Positions 22,070-33,783 of a stretch of DNA of 64,000 nucleotides are shown here, one piece after another; the first letter of the stretch is position 1, and each line of letters opens with the position of its first letter. Position numbers and translations under genes: made by a program. The DNA is from Usnea hakonensis (lineage: Eukaryota > Ascomycota > Lecanoromycetes > Lecanorales > Parmeliaceae): positions 434,001 to 498,000 of the forward strand of contig BLJB01000026.1 of NCBI GenBank assembly GCA_013423325.1, written 5' to 3'. The notes below the pieces were generated by a model that was given only the letters and a program-made list of their open reading frames with translations, was not told the origin of the DNA and did not search any database.

Positions 22070-22538
22070 ATGGCTTTAGGAATGAGTCTGCTTCTCAATT
22101 TTGTCGTCTCACAGCCTTCTACCACCAATGTCAAATGTTTCACACCAGCAGCCTCAGCTCCAAAATCTCTTGAGTGTCAAAAGGCTTTGAGCACAGTACC
22201 TGTGTTTAGGCCAAGGCAATGGTTTGGTTCACGGGGTGAGCTTGGCGTTGACGTTGGTCTTCCGCTAAGATTTGTGGGCCGTGAGTGAACACATGCTTCC
22301 CCACTACGACTACCTGCTATCATCGCTGTGCTGATTAGTTCCAGGTTCACCACAACTTGAATGCGCTATTGATGTCGTAATAGACGGACCAAGAATTAAA
22401 TCTTCTTGGTACCAGCTCTGGAGTGCTGCTGCGAGCATTGTGGATGTCTGCGCGAGCGATAATAAAGATGGTGTTTCTACCATTACAGGTATTGCGTCTT
22501 CCATCTGGTCAAAGCTAAAGCCTGTTAAGAGTCCTTGA
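22070..22538 (+). CDS. Small secreted four-cysteine protein (copy 2)
   Basis: Exons 22070-22280 and 22339-22538 (intron GTGAGT..GATTAG), 136 aa. Hydrophobic start (MALGMSLLLNFVVSQ), then CFTPAASAPKSLEC, a Trp/Pro-containing segment ending VGLPLRF, then LECAIDVVID and VDVC. Cysteine spacing and the aliphatic motif after Cys3 match copies 1 and 3. It starts only 17 bases after the stop of copy 1, which is unusually close for two fungal genes. A single two-domain transcript was considered, but the obvious donor and acceptor do not keep phase. Confidence 0.65.
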
Positions 22539-23330
22539 CAGTTGGCGAGACGGAGCTTGCGGTCTGGGTTTCAGCAGGTCTGCCAGATGCGCCCGTAAGC
22601 ACAGAATTGAACATAACAAGTGTGGGAAAGAGATATCGGCATTTGTAAGTATCGAGCGTATAGTGGCTGGCTCCATCCCATCGATTACATCGCCACAGTA
22701 GGACTGGGGGTTCGTATATCGCATGATCGCATTATTCGTTTCGGTGGTTTCAGGCATGGGTTTGAAAACACCATTAAAACACGATTGTTTCATGGATTTG
22801 CTTGGATTTGGTGCACAGGTATGCCCATGGCCCACTGCCGTGGCGGGAGACAGTGTACTATGACGAGTGCCTAGGTATACACTGCTTTCTGCACTGCAAT
22901 TGCACTTCACTTGCACTTCAGTCGACTCATCTCTTTCAGAGTCGTTACATCGCTTTTTCACCCACCCACCCCTCCTTGTATGTATATATATAGCTACGTT
23001 TTCACTCCAGGTCTGTATTGAATAGATATGGGAGTCTTCTCAGCGCGTGGAAATGGGCCTGAACATGCCTATCGCAGGCCACTCTTCGGCCTACTCGCGG
23101 CAATGAGATATTCAAATCACAGCTACAGCTACCCTACGTGTGCCTTTGACCATTTCCATGCATTCGCATGGCCCTTGATGTGGCGAACGGAGCATTTATG
23201 GGTCAATCCGTATTGGTGACAAAGAAAGATTTCACGAACGCCACTTCTTTCATCCTAGTGGTAAAGACTGGAAAATCAATTTCATACCTATCACGCTAGA
23301 AAAACTTGCACTTGCATCTGCTGTCTCTAC
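22539..23330. other. Intergenic region
   Basis: A 148-codon minus-strand frame (22515-22961) with seven cysteines exists but has no signal peptide or recognisable spacing, and overlaps the 3' end of copy 2. It is not called as a gene. Confidence 0.4.
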
Positions 23331-23420
23331 TTAGTTGATATAAAAATGCTCCCCAGTCGCCAAAACCTCGATCTCATCCCCAACCCTCATCGAACCAATT
23401 TCTGCGGCAGCGAGGAGCTC

Positions 23421-24428
23421 TCAGTGTTCCGTCTGCTTCCTAAGCAGTGTGGAGCTCGAAATGCCCAGTGCATGCAGAAGTAAGACCACCTCATCATTCA
23501 AGAAACCTAAAGTATATGGTTTGGAATACTCCACAACGCAAAAGGACAAGTCGTCCCCTCCATTGATTTTCCTCATCGAATCTCGAAATTGAACCAACGT
23601 ATTGCCTTGTAGATGTGGATCAAGGGTGAGTACTCCCTTGTAGCCTCGGTATCTAATTTGGTATACCGCGGGGAGATACCTCTGAATTCGGAAGCAGATG
23701 TTTAGCCTTTGCACCAGAATTTTGGCAAAGTGTGCAGCGATCAAACCGCACCCATCAGTAAAGTTGTAGTGACCTCTTATGACATCTGGAATATCCTCAG
23801 AACGATCCGATTGCAGTTGGGTTGCTACCTTTGCTGACGAGTACAGTAGCCCAATGCGCTTCGCTAGTTTAAATACTGATTTGATTGTTGTAAAATCTCC
23901 CAATCGCTCGATTCTTTGAGAGATCTCTATTAGGCTACCGACAAAGAGGACACAGGCTCCGGACTTGGGCTGACCGTTACTGTGCGCATAGAAATAATAA
24001 TGAGCACCGTTCAAAATGATCCCAGAGCGTAGGAGCCGAAGGACATAGTCTGCCGATTCCCTCGGCGGGCTTGGCTTGGTTTTGGCGCCTTTTTCGGACT
24101 CCGTGCTAGGACATTGGAGGCGGGAATTTCTGAATGATATGATCATGTATCGGTCCAAGTTGGCGTCTTCTACTCCTCGATTTGGGAAATGCTTCTCCAG
24201 ACGTAGCTTAATGCTCTGCAAATTTTCATTAGAGGTGACGGATATGGATTTGATAAGAGAATTGCCGACTATCGTCGCGCTCGACGGTAAGTCCGGGACG
24301 AAGTAGACCCATTCGTGATCATAAGCAGCTACTTCTGGACAAATTGACTTACCTACCTTATCTCGACCCTTGCATGAGGCAAATGCATGAGAACGTGTCT
24401 CATCGTGATGAATCGTGAGCTTTGACAT
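23421..24428 (-). pseudogene. Fragment of a cellular RNA-dependent RNA polymerase (RNA-silencing type)
   Basis: 335 residues from ATG 24428. The segment from about residue 130 onward matches the eukaryotic RdRP domain in its N-terminal half: LLRSGIILNGAHYYFYAHSN, then PDVIRGHYNFTDGCGLI, then QIRYRGYKGVLTLDPHL, then VEYSKPYTLGFLNDEVVLLL and ISSSTLLRKQ. The catalytic double-psi-barrel motif with the Asp triad lies further downstream in the family and is absent: a TGA ends the frame, and only 29 more codons stay open (to TAA 23331-23333) without family similarity. The N-terminal several hundred residues of a normal RdRP are also missing. It is a truncated remnant of a host silencing gene, not a viral gene; polymerase activity is not expected. 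Confidence 0.75.
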
Positions 24429-24534
24429 CAATCTAACGCATCATTCCATACCATTTGATTCTGACTTTGGCCTTGAATATTTGGAGGAACAAAGCACACA
24501 CTATCATCCCGCAACGGGCGAAGAAATCTACACG

Positions 24535-25233
24535 ATGGATCAGCAATCACCACCTGTGCTTCCAAACATCTACATCATTGGTGCCCAGAGCACAGGCAAG
24601 ACCACCCTTGTCTCCGCCTTAGCTGCATATTTCACTTCAACAAACAAGTCTTTCCCCCAACCTCGAATACTCACAGAGGTAGCACGCAGCGTGATGCGCA
24701 AACACAAACTCACAGCACAAAACATAACAGCGTCGCCAGCCAGTGCTCTAAACGTTCAAAGCCTCATTCTAGAAGCTCAAGTCGAGGCTGAAACTTCCTT
24801 AAGCGGCGACTGGTACATCTCAGACCGTTCCGCTTTCGACCCGTTGGTATACGCTGATGTCTACGCTGGCAAGGACGGAAGGGAAGCTCTGACGCAGACA
24901 CCCGCGTGGAGGATGGCCGAGGCATGGATAAAGGACGGCGTTGTCGTTGTGTGCGAAGCCGGTGGTGAGTGGCTGATTGATGATGGCGTGCGGTTGATGC
25001 CTGACGATAGAGTGGCTTGGTGTGAGATGCACAAGCGATTTTGCAGTACGCTGAATGATCTGGGGGTCGTTCATACTGTCCTACCGAGTTCGATATCTCA
25101 ACTGGAGACAAGAGTTCAATTCGTAGTTCAGGAATGGGAGACGAGAGGACGAAGAAACCCTTCGCGGCAAAGTAGCTTGGATTGGCTTGACTTGGTGGGC
25201 TGTGGGGTGAGATTGACGACGGACTGGCTCTAA
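24535..25233 (+). CDS. AAA_28/NadR-like P-loop ATPase
   Basis: Single exon, 232 aa from the first ATG (24535); the open frame extends upstream to a GTG only. Walker A is GAQSTGKTTL at residues 16-25. Further features are ILTEVARSVMRK, a Walker B-like and lid region YISDRSAFDPLVYADVYAG, and a C-terminal LETRVQFVVQEWETR. This matches the fungal AAA_28 family, related to NadR/Ttd14-type nucleotide or lipid-binding kinases. Its start lies 106 bases from the start of the divergent RdRP fragment. Confidence 0.82.
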   Translation: MDQQSPPVLPNIYIIGAQSTGKTTLVSALAAYFTSTNKSFPQPRILTEVARSVMRKHKLTAQNITASPASALNVQSLILEAQVEAETSLSGDWYISDRSAFDPLVYADVYAGKDGREALTQTPAWRMAEAWIKDGVVVVCEAGGEWLIDDGVRLMPDDRVAWCEMHKRFCSTLNDLGVVHTVLPSSISQLETRVQFVVQEWETRGRRNPSRQSSLDWLDLVGCGVRLTTDWL

Positions 25234-25314
25234 GTCATCCATGGCATTGCGGCGCATTGCGTCAGATTGTTATAGATACTTCTACGAGAAAGATTGTATA
25301 CCACATGTCCACTT

Positions 25315-26165
25315 TCAGCTAGTAGTGCCCACAAAAACAACGAGAACGGCAGCATACGTAGCAGTTGCAGCCAGTATGTCCCTTTTCTGCGCATCCCTCA
25401 TATACCACGCCAACACCACGCCCACCGCGAGAATAAAGACCGACGTAGTAACGAGCTCAGTCAGCAGCGTAGGATGGAGTCTCATGATCAGCATCGGCGC
25501 AATGAGCGAAACCCCACCAAAAAGTGCCATCCGAAGCCGGCTCAGGAATTCCCCGGTACGCTGTGCACCAGCTTCCTGGAAGAAATTGTAACCGCCGTAA
25601 CCAGTATAGTCTGGGACATGAAGGTCGGCTTGATGCGCGTGTGGCTCCGTGAAGCCTGCTTCTACCATTATGGCTGCGTCGTCGTTGTCGGTAATATAAA
25701 GCCTTTTGATCAGGAACTTGGAAACGGCTTCGTTCTGGCTAGGGGCCTCTAACATGTACCGCAGATCCCGTAGTGCAGCGACTGTTCAAGCTTTTAGTGG
25801 CATAGTAATAAAGTGAGACAGGGTGATTTTGGATGCGCTTACGGACCGTAGTGCTTCATCATTTTCTGCACTCGATCCATTTGAGCTGGTGGAGCGAAAT
25901 GCGTGTCGCAAATCTGCTTGACCTCGCATGCCAAATTCCGTCGCAGATAACACACAATCATGTGCTGCAGTGCGCGCAGCCGGATCGTCTTCTTGTTGCC
26001 ATCATCCGCAAATAGAGGAGCTACTTTGTGCTTCTGTAGGGCCGCTGCCGCGAGCATGCTGGAGAAGTCGGCAGGTCCGAGCGAGGATCTTCGGTGTTTT
26101 TTCGACCGGGCTTTAGAGCGCTTTGGGGAAGCATTGTCATCACGCCTAGCCGATGCGCGATTCAT
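25315..26165 (-). CDS. DUF6594-type membrane protein
   Basis: Exons 26165-25847 and 25781-25315, about 261 aa. The N-terminal half is basic and predicted cytosolic (ARSKKHRRSSLGPADFSS), with LRALQHMIVCYLRRNLACEV as the helix that begins the domain; the C-terminal part has RLRMALFGGVSLIAPMLIM, then LVTTSVFILAVGVVLAWYM and ILAATATYAAVLVVFVG, three transmembrane helices typical of DUF6594. To keep phase the donor must be GTCCGT, four bases upstream of a better-looking GTAAGC, so the junction needs cDNA. Function of the family is unknown. Confidence 0.7.
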
Positions 26166-29100
26166 GGCACTAATGATCGACCAACGGTGCTTTTGAAAAC
26201 AAAAATTTTGTATATAGGGCAAGTAAGATAATCTTTGCACTCATGCAGAAAAATTTCTGTATAGATCACCAAGCACGTCGCAGAACATTGTGTGTACGTA
26301 CTAATGCAATGACGTGACTGATCAGCCTTGTACCTGCGCCGCCGGCGACGCGATACCAAATACATGCGGACTTGCAGGGGTAGCCCATGGATTGGCGTCT
26401 AGGGTCTCATAAATTTTCGACTTAATTTTACAGGATTGACGCCCTCGCATCTCTATACACACCAGGGCTCGGGCGCGCTCCCGGAATACTTAATAATTAG
26501 CGATAAGATTACCGAGAGATGTTCAAGACCTTCTACCTTTCAACCATGTCATGTCTTGATCAGATAGGATCCGCAATTCCTTATTCTAGGAGCTACAACA
26601 TTGCGAATTGACATTCGGAGCACATAGCTAGTAGATCGCCAGTGTTAGGACCCGTGCTTTCTATGCGAAGTCAGTGGCTTTCTTACCTTATCCTGCTATA
26701 TCAGTCTATGGTCAACCCCATAATTACCCAACTGTCTGCTTTTCCACAGAGTCACACCAAGCATACGCTCGACGGGGTTACCAGCCCGAAAGAATGGATA
26801 TAATGAACTGGACTCTCAAGACCACTTTTTCTTCTGATTGAATCACTGGTCCTTGAAGATCTTGCCGGTCGACCCCAGCCAAGTTGACACAGAGTACATC
26901 AGCAGAACAAAATCTAGACTGTCAACGTCGCTGTCCATCCCCCATAATTGCGCCACTAAGATCACGTGTCATTGCTGGGCACGAAGGAAATGTTGAGGAG
27001 TGTCCATGGTAGGCTGTCTGCTACTGGGTTGCTGTACATAATACTTGGCGAAATGCTACCTCCTTTCTTTTCCTACAAGACGCTAACTTGAGGTGCACAG
27101 CAGACCTCAACTTGAATCTATACTAGGCAGATACGTCCGTGCTCTCCGCCACTATACTCCAGAAATCGTCCTTTGTACCTGGTCCTCTCGTTGTGCGGGG
27201 CCACGCTTCGCTCCGTCAGCCCCAACCGCCACCACCTCATTGATACCCTACCATGCCTAGAAAGTGGCTCAATCCTGTGCAACTGCCACTGGAATCGAGG
27301 CTTCTGTTTTCGAATCAGACGCCCAGGGCCAATGATAAGCAATGATTACGGTAAATCGATTCTTGATACTATGCCAGCACGAAATGTTGCTCGTTAGATG
27401 GGCCCGTCGAATCGACAACAGCATAAGAAAGCTAAGCTCCCGAGATTCTTCCTTCTTGTTACCTACCATGCTGTGGCCGGACAATTTCCTGGGTGATGAG
27501 ACTGTGGGCTTTGTCCAGTTAAGTCTTCCGTCTCAGTGTCCGGCATCAGTGCCAGTCAATTTTCCCAGATGGCTTTTTCGCCAATGCTTCAAAGAACTAT
27601 TCTCAGCCATTTACATTGCCAATCTCCGAGAATGAGCCTGCCTCAACTGCCATTAAGTAAGGTGCGAGTACCTCGACAAAATCGGCTTTTTGGTTTGTCA
27701 CTAGTGTATGATGCTTTTAAGCGTTTACAGGGACTACTCTATCCACTGGAATGCTAATGTAAATGCCCGACGTTGACGTGAGTATCATTTCTATTGTATT
27801 TAATGTAGAGTGCAGAAATTTGGGGCCGTTGACGCCATGTAAGCGGTTTTTGATTTAGTGGTGCCCGCAAGGCGGTAACGTTCTACGATGAATGGAGAAC
27901 TACTTTTGCAAGTCGGTGAAGCTAATCTTGAAGCCTGCTAGAGAGAAATCTATGTATCGAGGTTGACCTGATGGGATCAAGTTGAAGGTACGCACCTAGG
28001 GCCCTTAGTCCTGCTTCAGAGATATAATATGACAGTGTCTGTTGCATGAATCCATGGCAGCTATCTGCAGGGTTCCCGACGGTTGAACCGTTGGTCCAAA
28101 AAGCCTGAACTGATTTAAACAAGGCTATATACACGGTTCATAGTCGGTTAAAAGGTACAAACCATTGAATCAGTAGTTGGACGGTTCAACTATTAGTTCA
28201 GGCCAAAAAATCGCTATACTAGGCCAAAAAATCCCGACCATAGCCCGATCTAAACTAGGTACCTTCCGATGATGAGCTACATGTACATATATGAAGGGGT
28301 TTCTTTTGCGGCAAGGATCAAGGGTTGAGGATATTTGTGGATGTTAAAAGGTTTATGGGTAATCCGACAGCTCTACAGCATTGATTTTAGCAAGTCATTT
28401 CGTCCCCTTAGTCTGACAAAAAAAGCCGATAGAGGACCGAGAGCGCTGGAGAAATTGACTGCCTTCACACTTCGCATGGACATCCACTGGTCAAACGATG
28501 TCTCCACATTTCCTCAATGACAATGTCCTTGAATCATCTTTCGTACCATCCTCGCCACAATCCCAGATCCTCCGACCATTCGCCGTCGGCGCCAAATCTG
28601 AATCAAGCATTCAGATTTCAGGACATATTCAGCTCCAACGCTATCGTCATATGCCAACCAGACCCTTGCTCTACTCTTGACGATGAGAACCATCAATCTT
28701 CGACACATGACCCTCTTCCGGGCAGGTAATCAAACTCAGGAATCTACCTTGACCAGACCTGGCAAATTGAACATCTCTCCTTCTGCATCAATCTACAGCA
28801 CACAATGTTCCTCTAGATGGGGCAGTCAAGCTCGTGGATCTAGCCAGACTCGCCATGATTAACCCGCATTCAATGGGCTCCTTCAATCTCCCATAAATGA
28901 AGCTCCTCCCTCGTGGAAAACAGGATCTCCACATCGCTCCCAACTATCTTCTTAGGGTTGTACTCGTACACGCAGCAGGACCTAAGCAAATCTCTACATA
29001 TGGAAAGTGACTTCATTCGCTAGAGATGTCCGAAGTTGCTGCTACTGCGAACGTTGCGCATAAGATGAACGATCCTCTCCTCTTACTGTCCAAGGCATGT

Positions 29101-29268
29101 CGGATGTCGAACAATGCAGCAATTAAGCGCTCCCTCACACCTTCGTCAGATTCATCCGCAAAATGCTCTGACAAGTTCAGTTCCCCCCTGCTTTACACCT
29201 GCTAAAGCTCTCAAAATCACTTCATACGGTCTCGTATTCTACAACCTCTATTATCTTCGCAGTGAAGC
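26166..29268. other. Long gene-poor region
   Basis: About 3.1 kb in which I find no gene on either strand. Reading frames are short with no domain, signal peptide or splice pattern. A short repeat of AGGCCAAAAAATC occurs twice near 28201-28236, just after several GGTTCAA/TTGAACC-like words (28130-28195). Possibly decayed mobile DNA, but no terminal repeats were recognised. Confidence 0.5.
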
Positions 29269-29977
29269 ATGTTTCGACTCAAAATATCAATGCTCTTCAC
29301 TTCATTCATTTACCCACTCTCCCAGGCAGTAGTATGCATCCGTGCCCCTGCCCTTCTCCCCACAATTAGCGACTGCACAGACATTGTGGAGGCAATCGGC
29401 TGGCTGTCTCGCATGCCAGCCGAGAACACCATGAAAGCTTGGGGTCGTCATCTCCCGACCACCCTTGACACGCAAAATGTGCCCAAAGTCTTTTGGATCT
29501 CCGGGCGCGGTCCGACCACTTGCGCCGTTCATGTAGATGTCGATGCGTACCATTTGTGGGCTGTTGATGATTTCAGGTTGTCAGATGTGGCGGCGGCGGG
29601 GGAAGAGGTGGTGGCGCAGTGCTTGATGGCGCGGAGTAAAATTGGGTTGGCGTATCCAGCTGGGACGGACGGGCATGTGTATGCCAAGGTAAGGAATGAG
29701 ACCTACCAAATTGATTGCATTCACTTCAAGAATAACTGCACAAATTTCTTAACGGCTTAGGGTCCCTCGAACAGAGTAATGGATAACGATTGTGTAGATT
29801 GTGAGGACAGATTCGCCATTCGGACTGGAATCGTTCAACCAATCGAACGTGCAGACATTTGTAATCCCCGGTACGAGGGACACTCTGCACCTTGGGACGA
29901 CTGATCCGACGACTTTGAACTCGCCTGGCTTGCAGCTTGTATCAAATACTACAACCAGTTTGTTACAAGTCGGATAG
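29269..29977 (+). CDS. Small secreted four-cysteine protein (copy 3)
   Basis: Exons 29269-29688 and 29798-29977 (intron GTAAGG..GTGTAG, 109 nt), 199 aa. Signal peptide MFRLKISMLFTSFIYPLSQA, with cleavage expected before VVC. Cysteines: CIRAPALLPTISDC, then PTTCAVHVDVD, then VAQCLMARSKIGLAYPAGTD. The second exon (IVRTDSPFGLESFNQ, TFVIPGTRDTLHLG) extends the conserved region beyond that of copies 1 and 2. It belongs to the same family as the pair at 21.6-22.5 kb, 7 kb away. Secreted; function unknown. Confidence 0.75.
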
Positions 29978-32470
29978 TGAGTGGTAAAAGTGCTGGCATC
30001 ATCTCATTACCTAAATCTTAAGCTTATCATGCATCAATATGATAGTGCAGTGCATAAACGGCAAATTCAGTCATTACCAAATGCTTGAGACCGTCGGACT
30101 CGCTAGAAGTGCACTGCAGTTAGAGGGTCTACACTTCCATTCTTGCTATGGTTGCACAGATTTTCTCGTGCACCCTCCACTTAACAATCTCTTTGGCACC
30201 AACGCCTCTCAAATCAATACTGACACATGTTACTCGCGAAACCGGTTTGCAGTGGCTCGGTGTCGGCTTTCAAATCACTGGACCCGCGAGACGGCTTGGT
30301 GAGTGTGGGTGAACGTTGGGTAGAGACGTAGAAGCTTAGACGCGTTGATTACCCATCTTGAGGGACCTTTTTGAAATTCGTCTGAGGAGAAGAAGATTAG
30401 GCACTCGTAAACATGTATTGGGATTGGGTGGGTCTTGTGGGGCTGATCTGGGTCTGAACATTTGAGATGGTATTGCTAATTTATCCGGTATCAAGTCTTC
30501 CTCTTCGAGGTCGAGACCGAGATGGACTATGAAAAGCTTGAAGGGTGGAGAAACGTCTGGTTGCTTTTCCTTTTGATGGATGTGATTTGGAAGAGGATGC
30601 AGAATTTCGAGCGTTGTGAGAGGATCGAAGTTGAGCGGGGAATCCTGGGGAAAGAATTGTCAGTCAGATGAAAGCATTTTGTTGGCGGAGGGGGAGGAGT
30701 TGGGACACCAAAAGAATAAGGACTGGACAAATCGCAAAGCCGTGTGGCTCTTGCTTTGCGTTTTGAAGTCGTATGGAAGACTTGTCTTCAGACTCAACGC
30801 GACTCGAATGATTGACCAGAAATCTGCATACAACGCTTGACCGTGAGACAAATCTTTGTGTTCCATGTCGACTATGCGGATGCCTTCCATATTAGACCTA
30901 TTCATGGTCCTTGTGGCGTGCTACTTGTGATATCTTGGCTTGCAGGTGGGGTCTGCAATGCGAAAGAGCAGTGCGGGAGCAGAAGCTGTGTCTTGCTCAT
31001 GATGCCTGTGGTGATTGATGTGAAGAAGGACGATTGCAGCTTCCATGTTGAATCAGCAATTTTTGCCCTACGCCAAGACTTTGAAACGTTGCGCGACAAA
31101 GTCTCTCTGCGATTTCTTCGTTTTTTCTGTCGCTCCTCTTGCGCACTATGTTGTACTTCGCAAGGCTGACTCGGCGCTATTTGAAACGCTGTCGATGAGA
31201 CGAAAAAATGGGAAATTTCACACATCCTCCTCACATTTTGTGCCCTACTTCATGCTTCAGGTTCCGAAACTTACTTTACTACGCAGAAAGTTAAACTTCG
31301 GTTTCATCGCTCCTATCTCTTGGAGTAGAAGACGCTCTGAGTGATAAGGCTGAGTCGAAGTTGTCGCAAGAATGTTTCTTGAGCCAAGGCTGGTTTTGCT
31401 ACTGACACAGTAGGGTGGGTCTAGTCCGACAAGGCGCCTGTTTTTGTTGACTCTTTCATTCATTTGGGTCTAGTGTTTCGCTTAGCCGAAGAACGCTAAC
31501 TAATTTAGTACTAGCCATGAAATCAATCATCCTATCCTGTACCATTTTATCGATAATTTCTGATGGGGTGCTGCAGGATGTGGGCTGTCGGCAAACTAAC
31601 ACATGGGAACATTGGTGGAAAATCGGCTGCCGGTAATGATGCTTATCAATTCTACACTTATCTCGTAAGCAAGGCGCTTTAGAAGAGTGGCTAGCATGCC
31701 TGGTGGTAAAATTTGCCTACTAAATTCGTGCCTGAACCTACAGTGGAGGCATCGACAGACGGTCTGGCAAGCCATAGGTGATGCTGGCTGCAAGGCGTGA
31801 CCTTCCATCTGCAAGTTCCGGAGCCGGCTTTGTTTCAGGCGGACACGAAGGATACGGGGTGGCGTCTAACCCGCAGCTTGCTCCCTATTGGTAATCCAGT
31901 AGCACAAATTGTCTCTGCCTCGAAAGTTGCATTGTTCAGAGGGCCTGACTGGCCCGTGCTCAGACGCAACCTAATGTCCTCTCCCGTCGCAGATTTACGC
32001 TCCCTTTTGTTCTTAGCTTACACTCTGAAATGTGTTGCCCGATAATTTGCTCCATGTTTCGAACACTGGTATCTAATCACCTTGGATTGAGGGCCACAAT
32101 CTTACAATGCGAACAATCTCGCAGCCTGATTTCATATCTTGTTACAGGACAACTTCTTTGAATGCTGGTACCCACTCATGGCCTGCTTGAGAGCGCCTGC
32201 GGAGACTCCTCGGAATCGGGCAGTCTCAAGGTCGTCCTACCGGCTGTTTAAAAGGCCCTCTACCTTCTGACATTCATTTGTCTTCATACTCACCAATCTC
32301 CTCGCAACAGTAATCTGCGATTTACTTCCAACGCCAACTCCACTTTCGCCAGAGACAAATCTACCTATCCTAGCCACATACCGATTCATTTCGAATTACC
32401 AATTTTCACTCAGCTACACCCTGCCGATCGTCTAGAAGCACCCAAGGCTGTCAAGTACTCACTCAGCAAT
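29978..32470. other. Gene-poor region
   Basis: About 2.5 kb with no supported gene. A TATA-like TTTAAAAGG (about 32246-32254) and a pyrimidine-rich leader precede the CDS at 32471 and probably belong to its promoter. Confidence 0.45.
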
Positions 32471-33001
32471 ATGCCATCTAAAGACAGCTCCAAATCGACC
32501 TGTCCGTGCGAGGTGCAAGTTCTGCGCATACCCGCCGATGGCTCAAAATTCGAGATTTTACAAGTGAAAACCGTCACGGACGATAAAACTGAATGGAAGA
32601 ATATCGACGCCAGAACTGTCGAATTGGAACGTTCGCTTGGCCACACTCCCGATCTGAAATGGTTCCACATGCAACGAAGCATCGATCTCAATTATCTCTC
32701 TCTCTTCAATAGGGACCCTTGCGCCCCCGGCTCTGCTGCCCGGAAACCATTTAAGCCTAAAGATCTTTATTACATCTACAAGTGCGTCACTGAAACCCCA
32801 GCGAAGCTCCCAGTGAACGCACATCTTGATATATTCAACGAGGTCCGCGCCTACGGAGATGCATTCGTTTTCAGTGTCCTAATTGTGGACTGCTTTGATG
32901 GGGAGTATAAGGCAGTTTTTGACTCGATGCACGGTTTTTTAGAGAGTTTGGAAAGGAGACGTCGTACTGCCAGGATACTTGAAGCAATGGCTAAATGGTG
33001 A
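32471..33001 (+). CDS. Hypothetical protein
   Basis: Single exon, 176 aa, ATG after a pyrimidine-rich leader. No known domain or membrane segment. Visible features: a Cys-Pro-Cys near the N-terminus, LKWFHMQRSIDLNYL, KDLYYIYKCVTETPAKLPVN, and FNEVRAYGDAFVFSVLIVD near the C-terminus. The YGDAFVF motif recurs (YGDAYIF) in the gene 200 bases downstream, so the two may be diverged relatives. The coherent composition over the whole length supports a real gene. Confidence 0.55.
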   Translation: MPSKDSSKSTCPCEVQVLRIPADGSKFEILQVKTVTDDKTEWKNIDARTVELERSLGHTPDLKWFHMQRSIDLNYLSLFNRDPCAPGSAARKPFKPKDLYYIYKCVTETPAKLPVNAHLDIFNEVRAYGDAFVFSVLIVDCFDGEYKAVFDSMHGFLESLERRRRTARILEAMAKW

Positions 33002-33194
33002 CTGGTATTGTTGTTATCGGGAGAGGAGGAGCAGGGCAGCAGGACACAAACGGAATGGGATCAAGGATGACATGTGATTTATGAATGGTATATGTTTCCT
33101 AATACAAAGACATGCTGCGGAGTCGATCTCGTGTTGCAATCACTGTCCTTGCATCTCTCCACACTCAAATCACAGACATCTCAACCTCTTCAAC

Positions 33195-33783
33195 ATGAGA
33201 CTCAGTGGACTGAGGGCCAAAATTAGACTGCCTCATCGTCGCAATAGGGATAAGCCAAATGCCAACGAATCATTCCAACCTTTGTTGGCATTCCGATCTC
33301 ACGTCAGCTACGCTGATACTAGTACTGATCTACACAGTGATTCTTCAAGTACAGGCAAGACTTCTGTCGACCGTCGTAAACAGCCTGCCGCTGGCGGAGT
33401 CTCTCCCTCACAGTCAGCAATTCCACGTCCACATTACACTCTGTTCTTGACGCTGATCCGCCGTTCAAGCTTCGACTGGACTCGTCGCAGGGCGGTCAAG
33501 GTTCCGTACGTACTGCATGACTATCGTCATGTATATGTGCTTGGATAAAAAAACCGGCCTTCCACTTAATCAGAGTCTGAAGACTTGGTCCAAGTCCTCT
33601 ACGCCAAATTTCTATGGAGACGCTTACATATTCAGGATGGACTCTAGGACCGGGTTCTCAACTCACGCGAAGTATCTTCACGTGGGCGAGGGTATTGTTA
33701 CCGATGGTGGACAGATAGGTAATCTGGGATCACACATATTGGACAAAGTCATCCATGAGGTAGAATTCCCTTCAGAATACTAA
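33195..33783 (+). CDS. Hypothetical protein, possible diverged neighbour paralogue
   Basis: Model: exons 33195-33509 and 33574-33783 (GTACTG donor, TTAATCAG acceptor, phase 0), 174 aa. The N-terminal exon is basic and Ser-rich without a domain; the second exon has LKTWSKSSTPNFYGDAYIFRMD and KYLHVGEG, recalling the C-terminus of the preceding gene. It may be a degenerate copy. Confidence 0.35.

Noticed and set aside
21604..22538. Copies 1 and 2 of the four-cysteine family as one two-domain gene
   Set aside because: The obvious GTGAGC donor and CTCACAG acceptor do not keep phase, and each copy has its own hydrophobic start.
22515..22961. Minus-strand Cys-rich 148-codon ORF as a secreted protein
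   Set aside because: No signal peptide, no matching cysteine spacing, and overlap with the 3' end of a better-supported gene.
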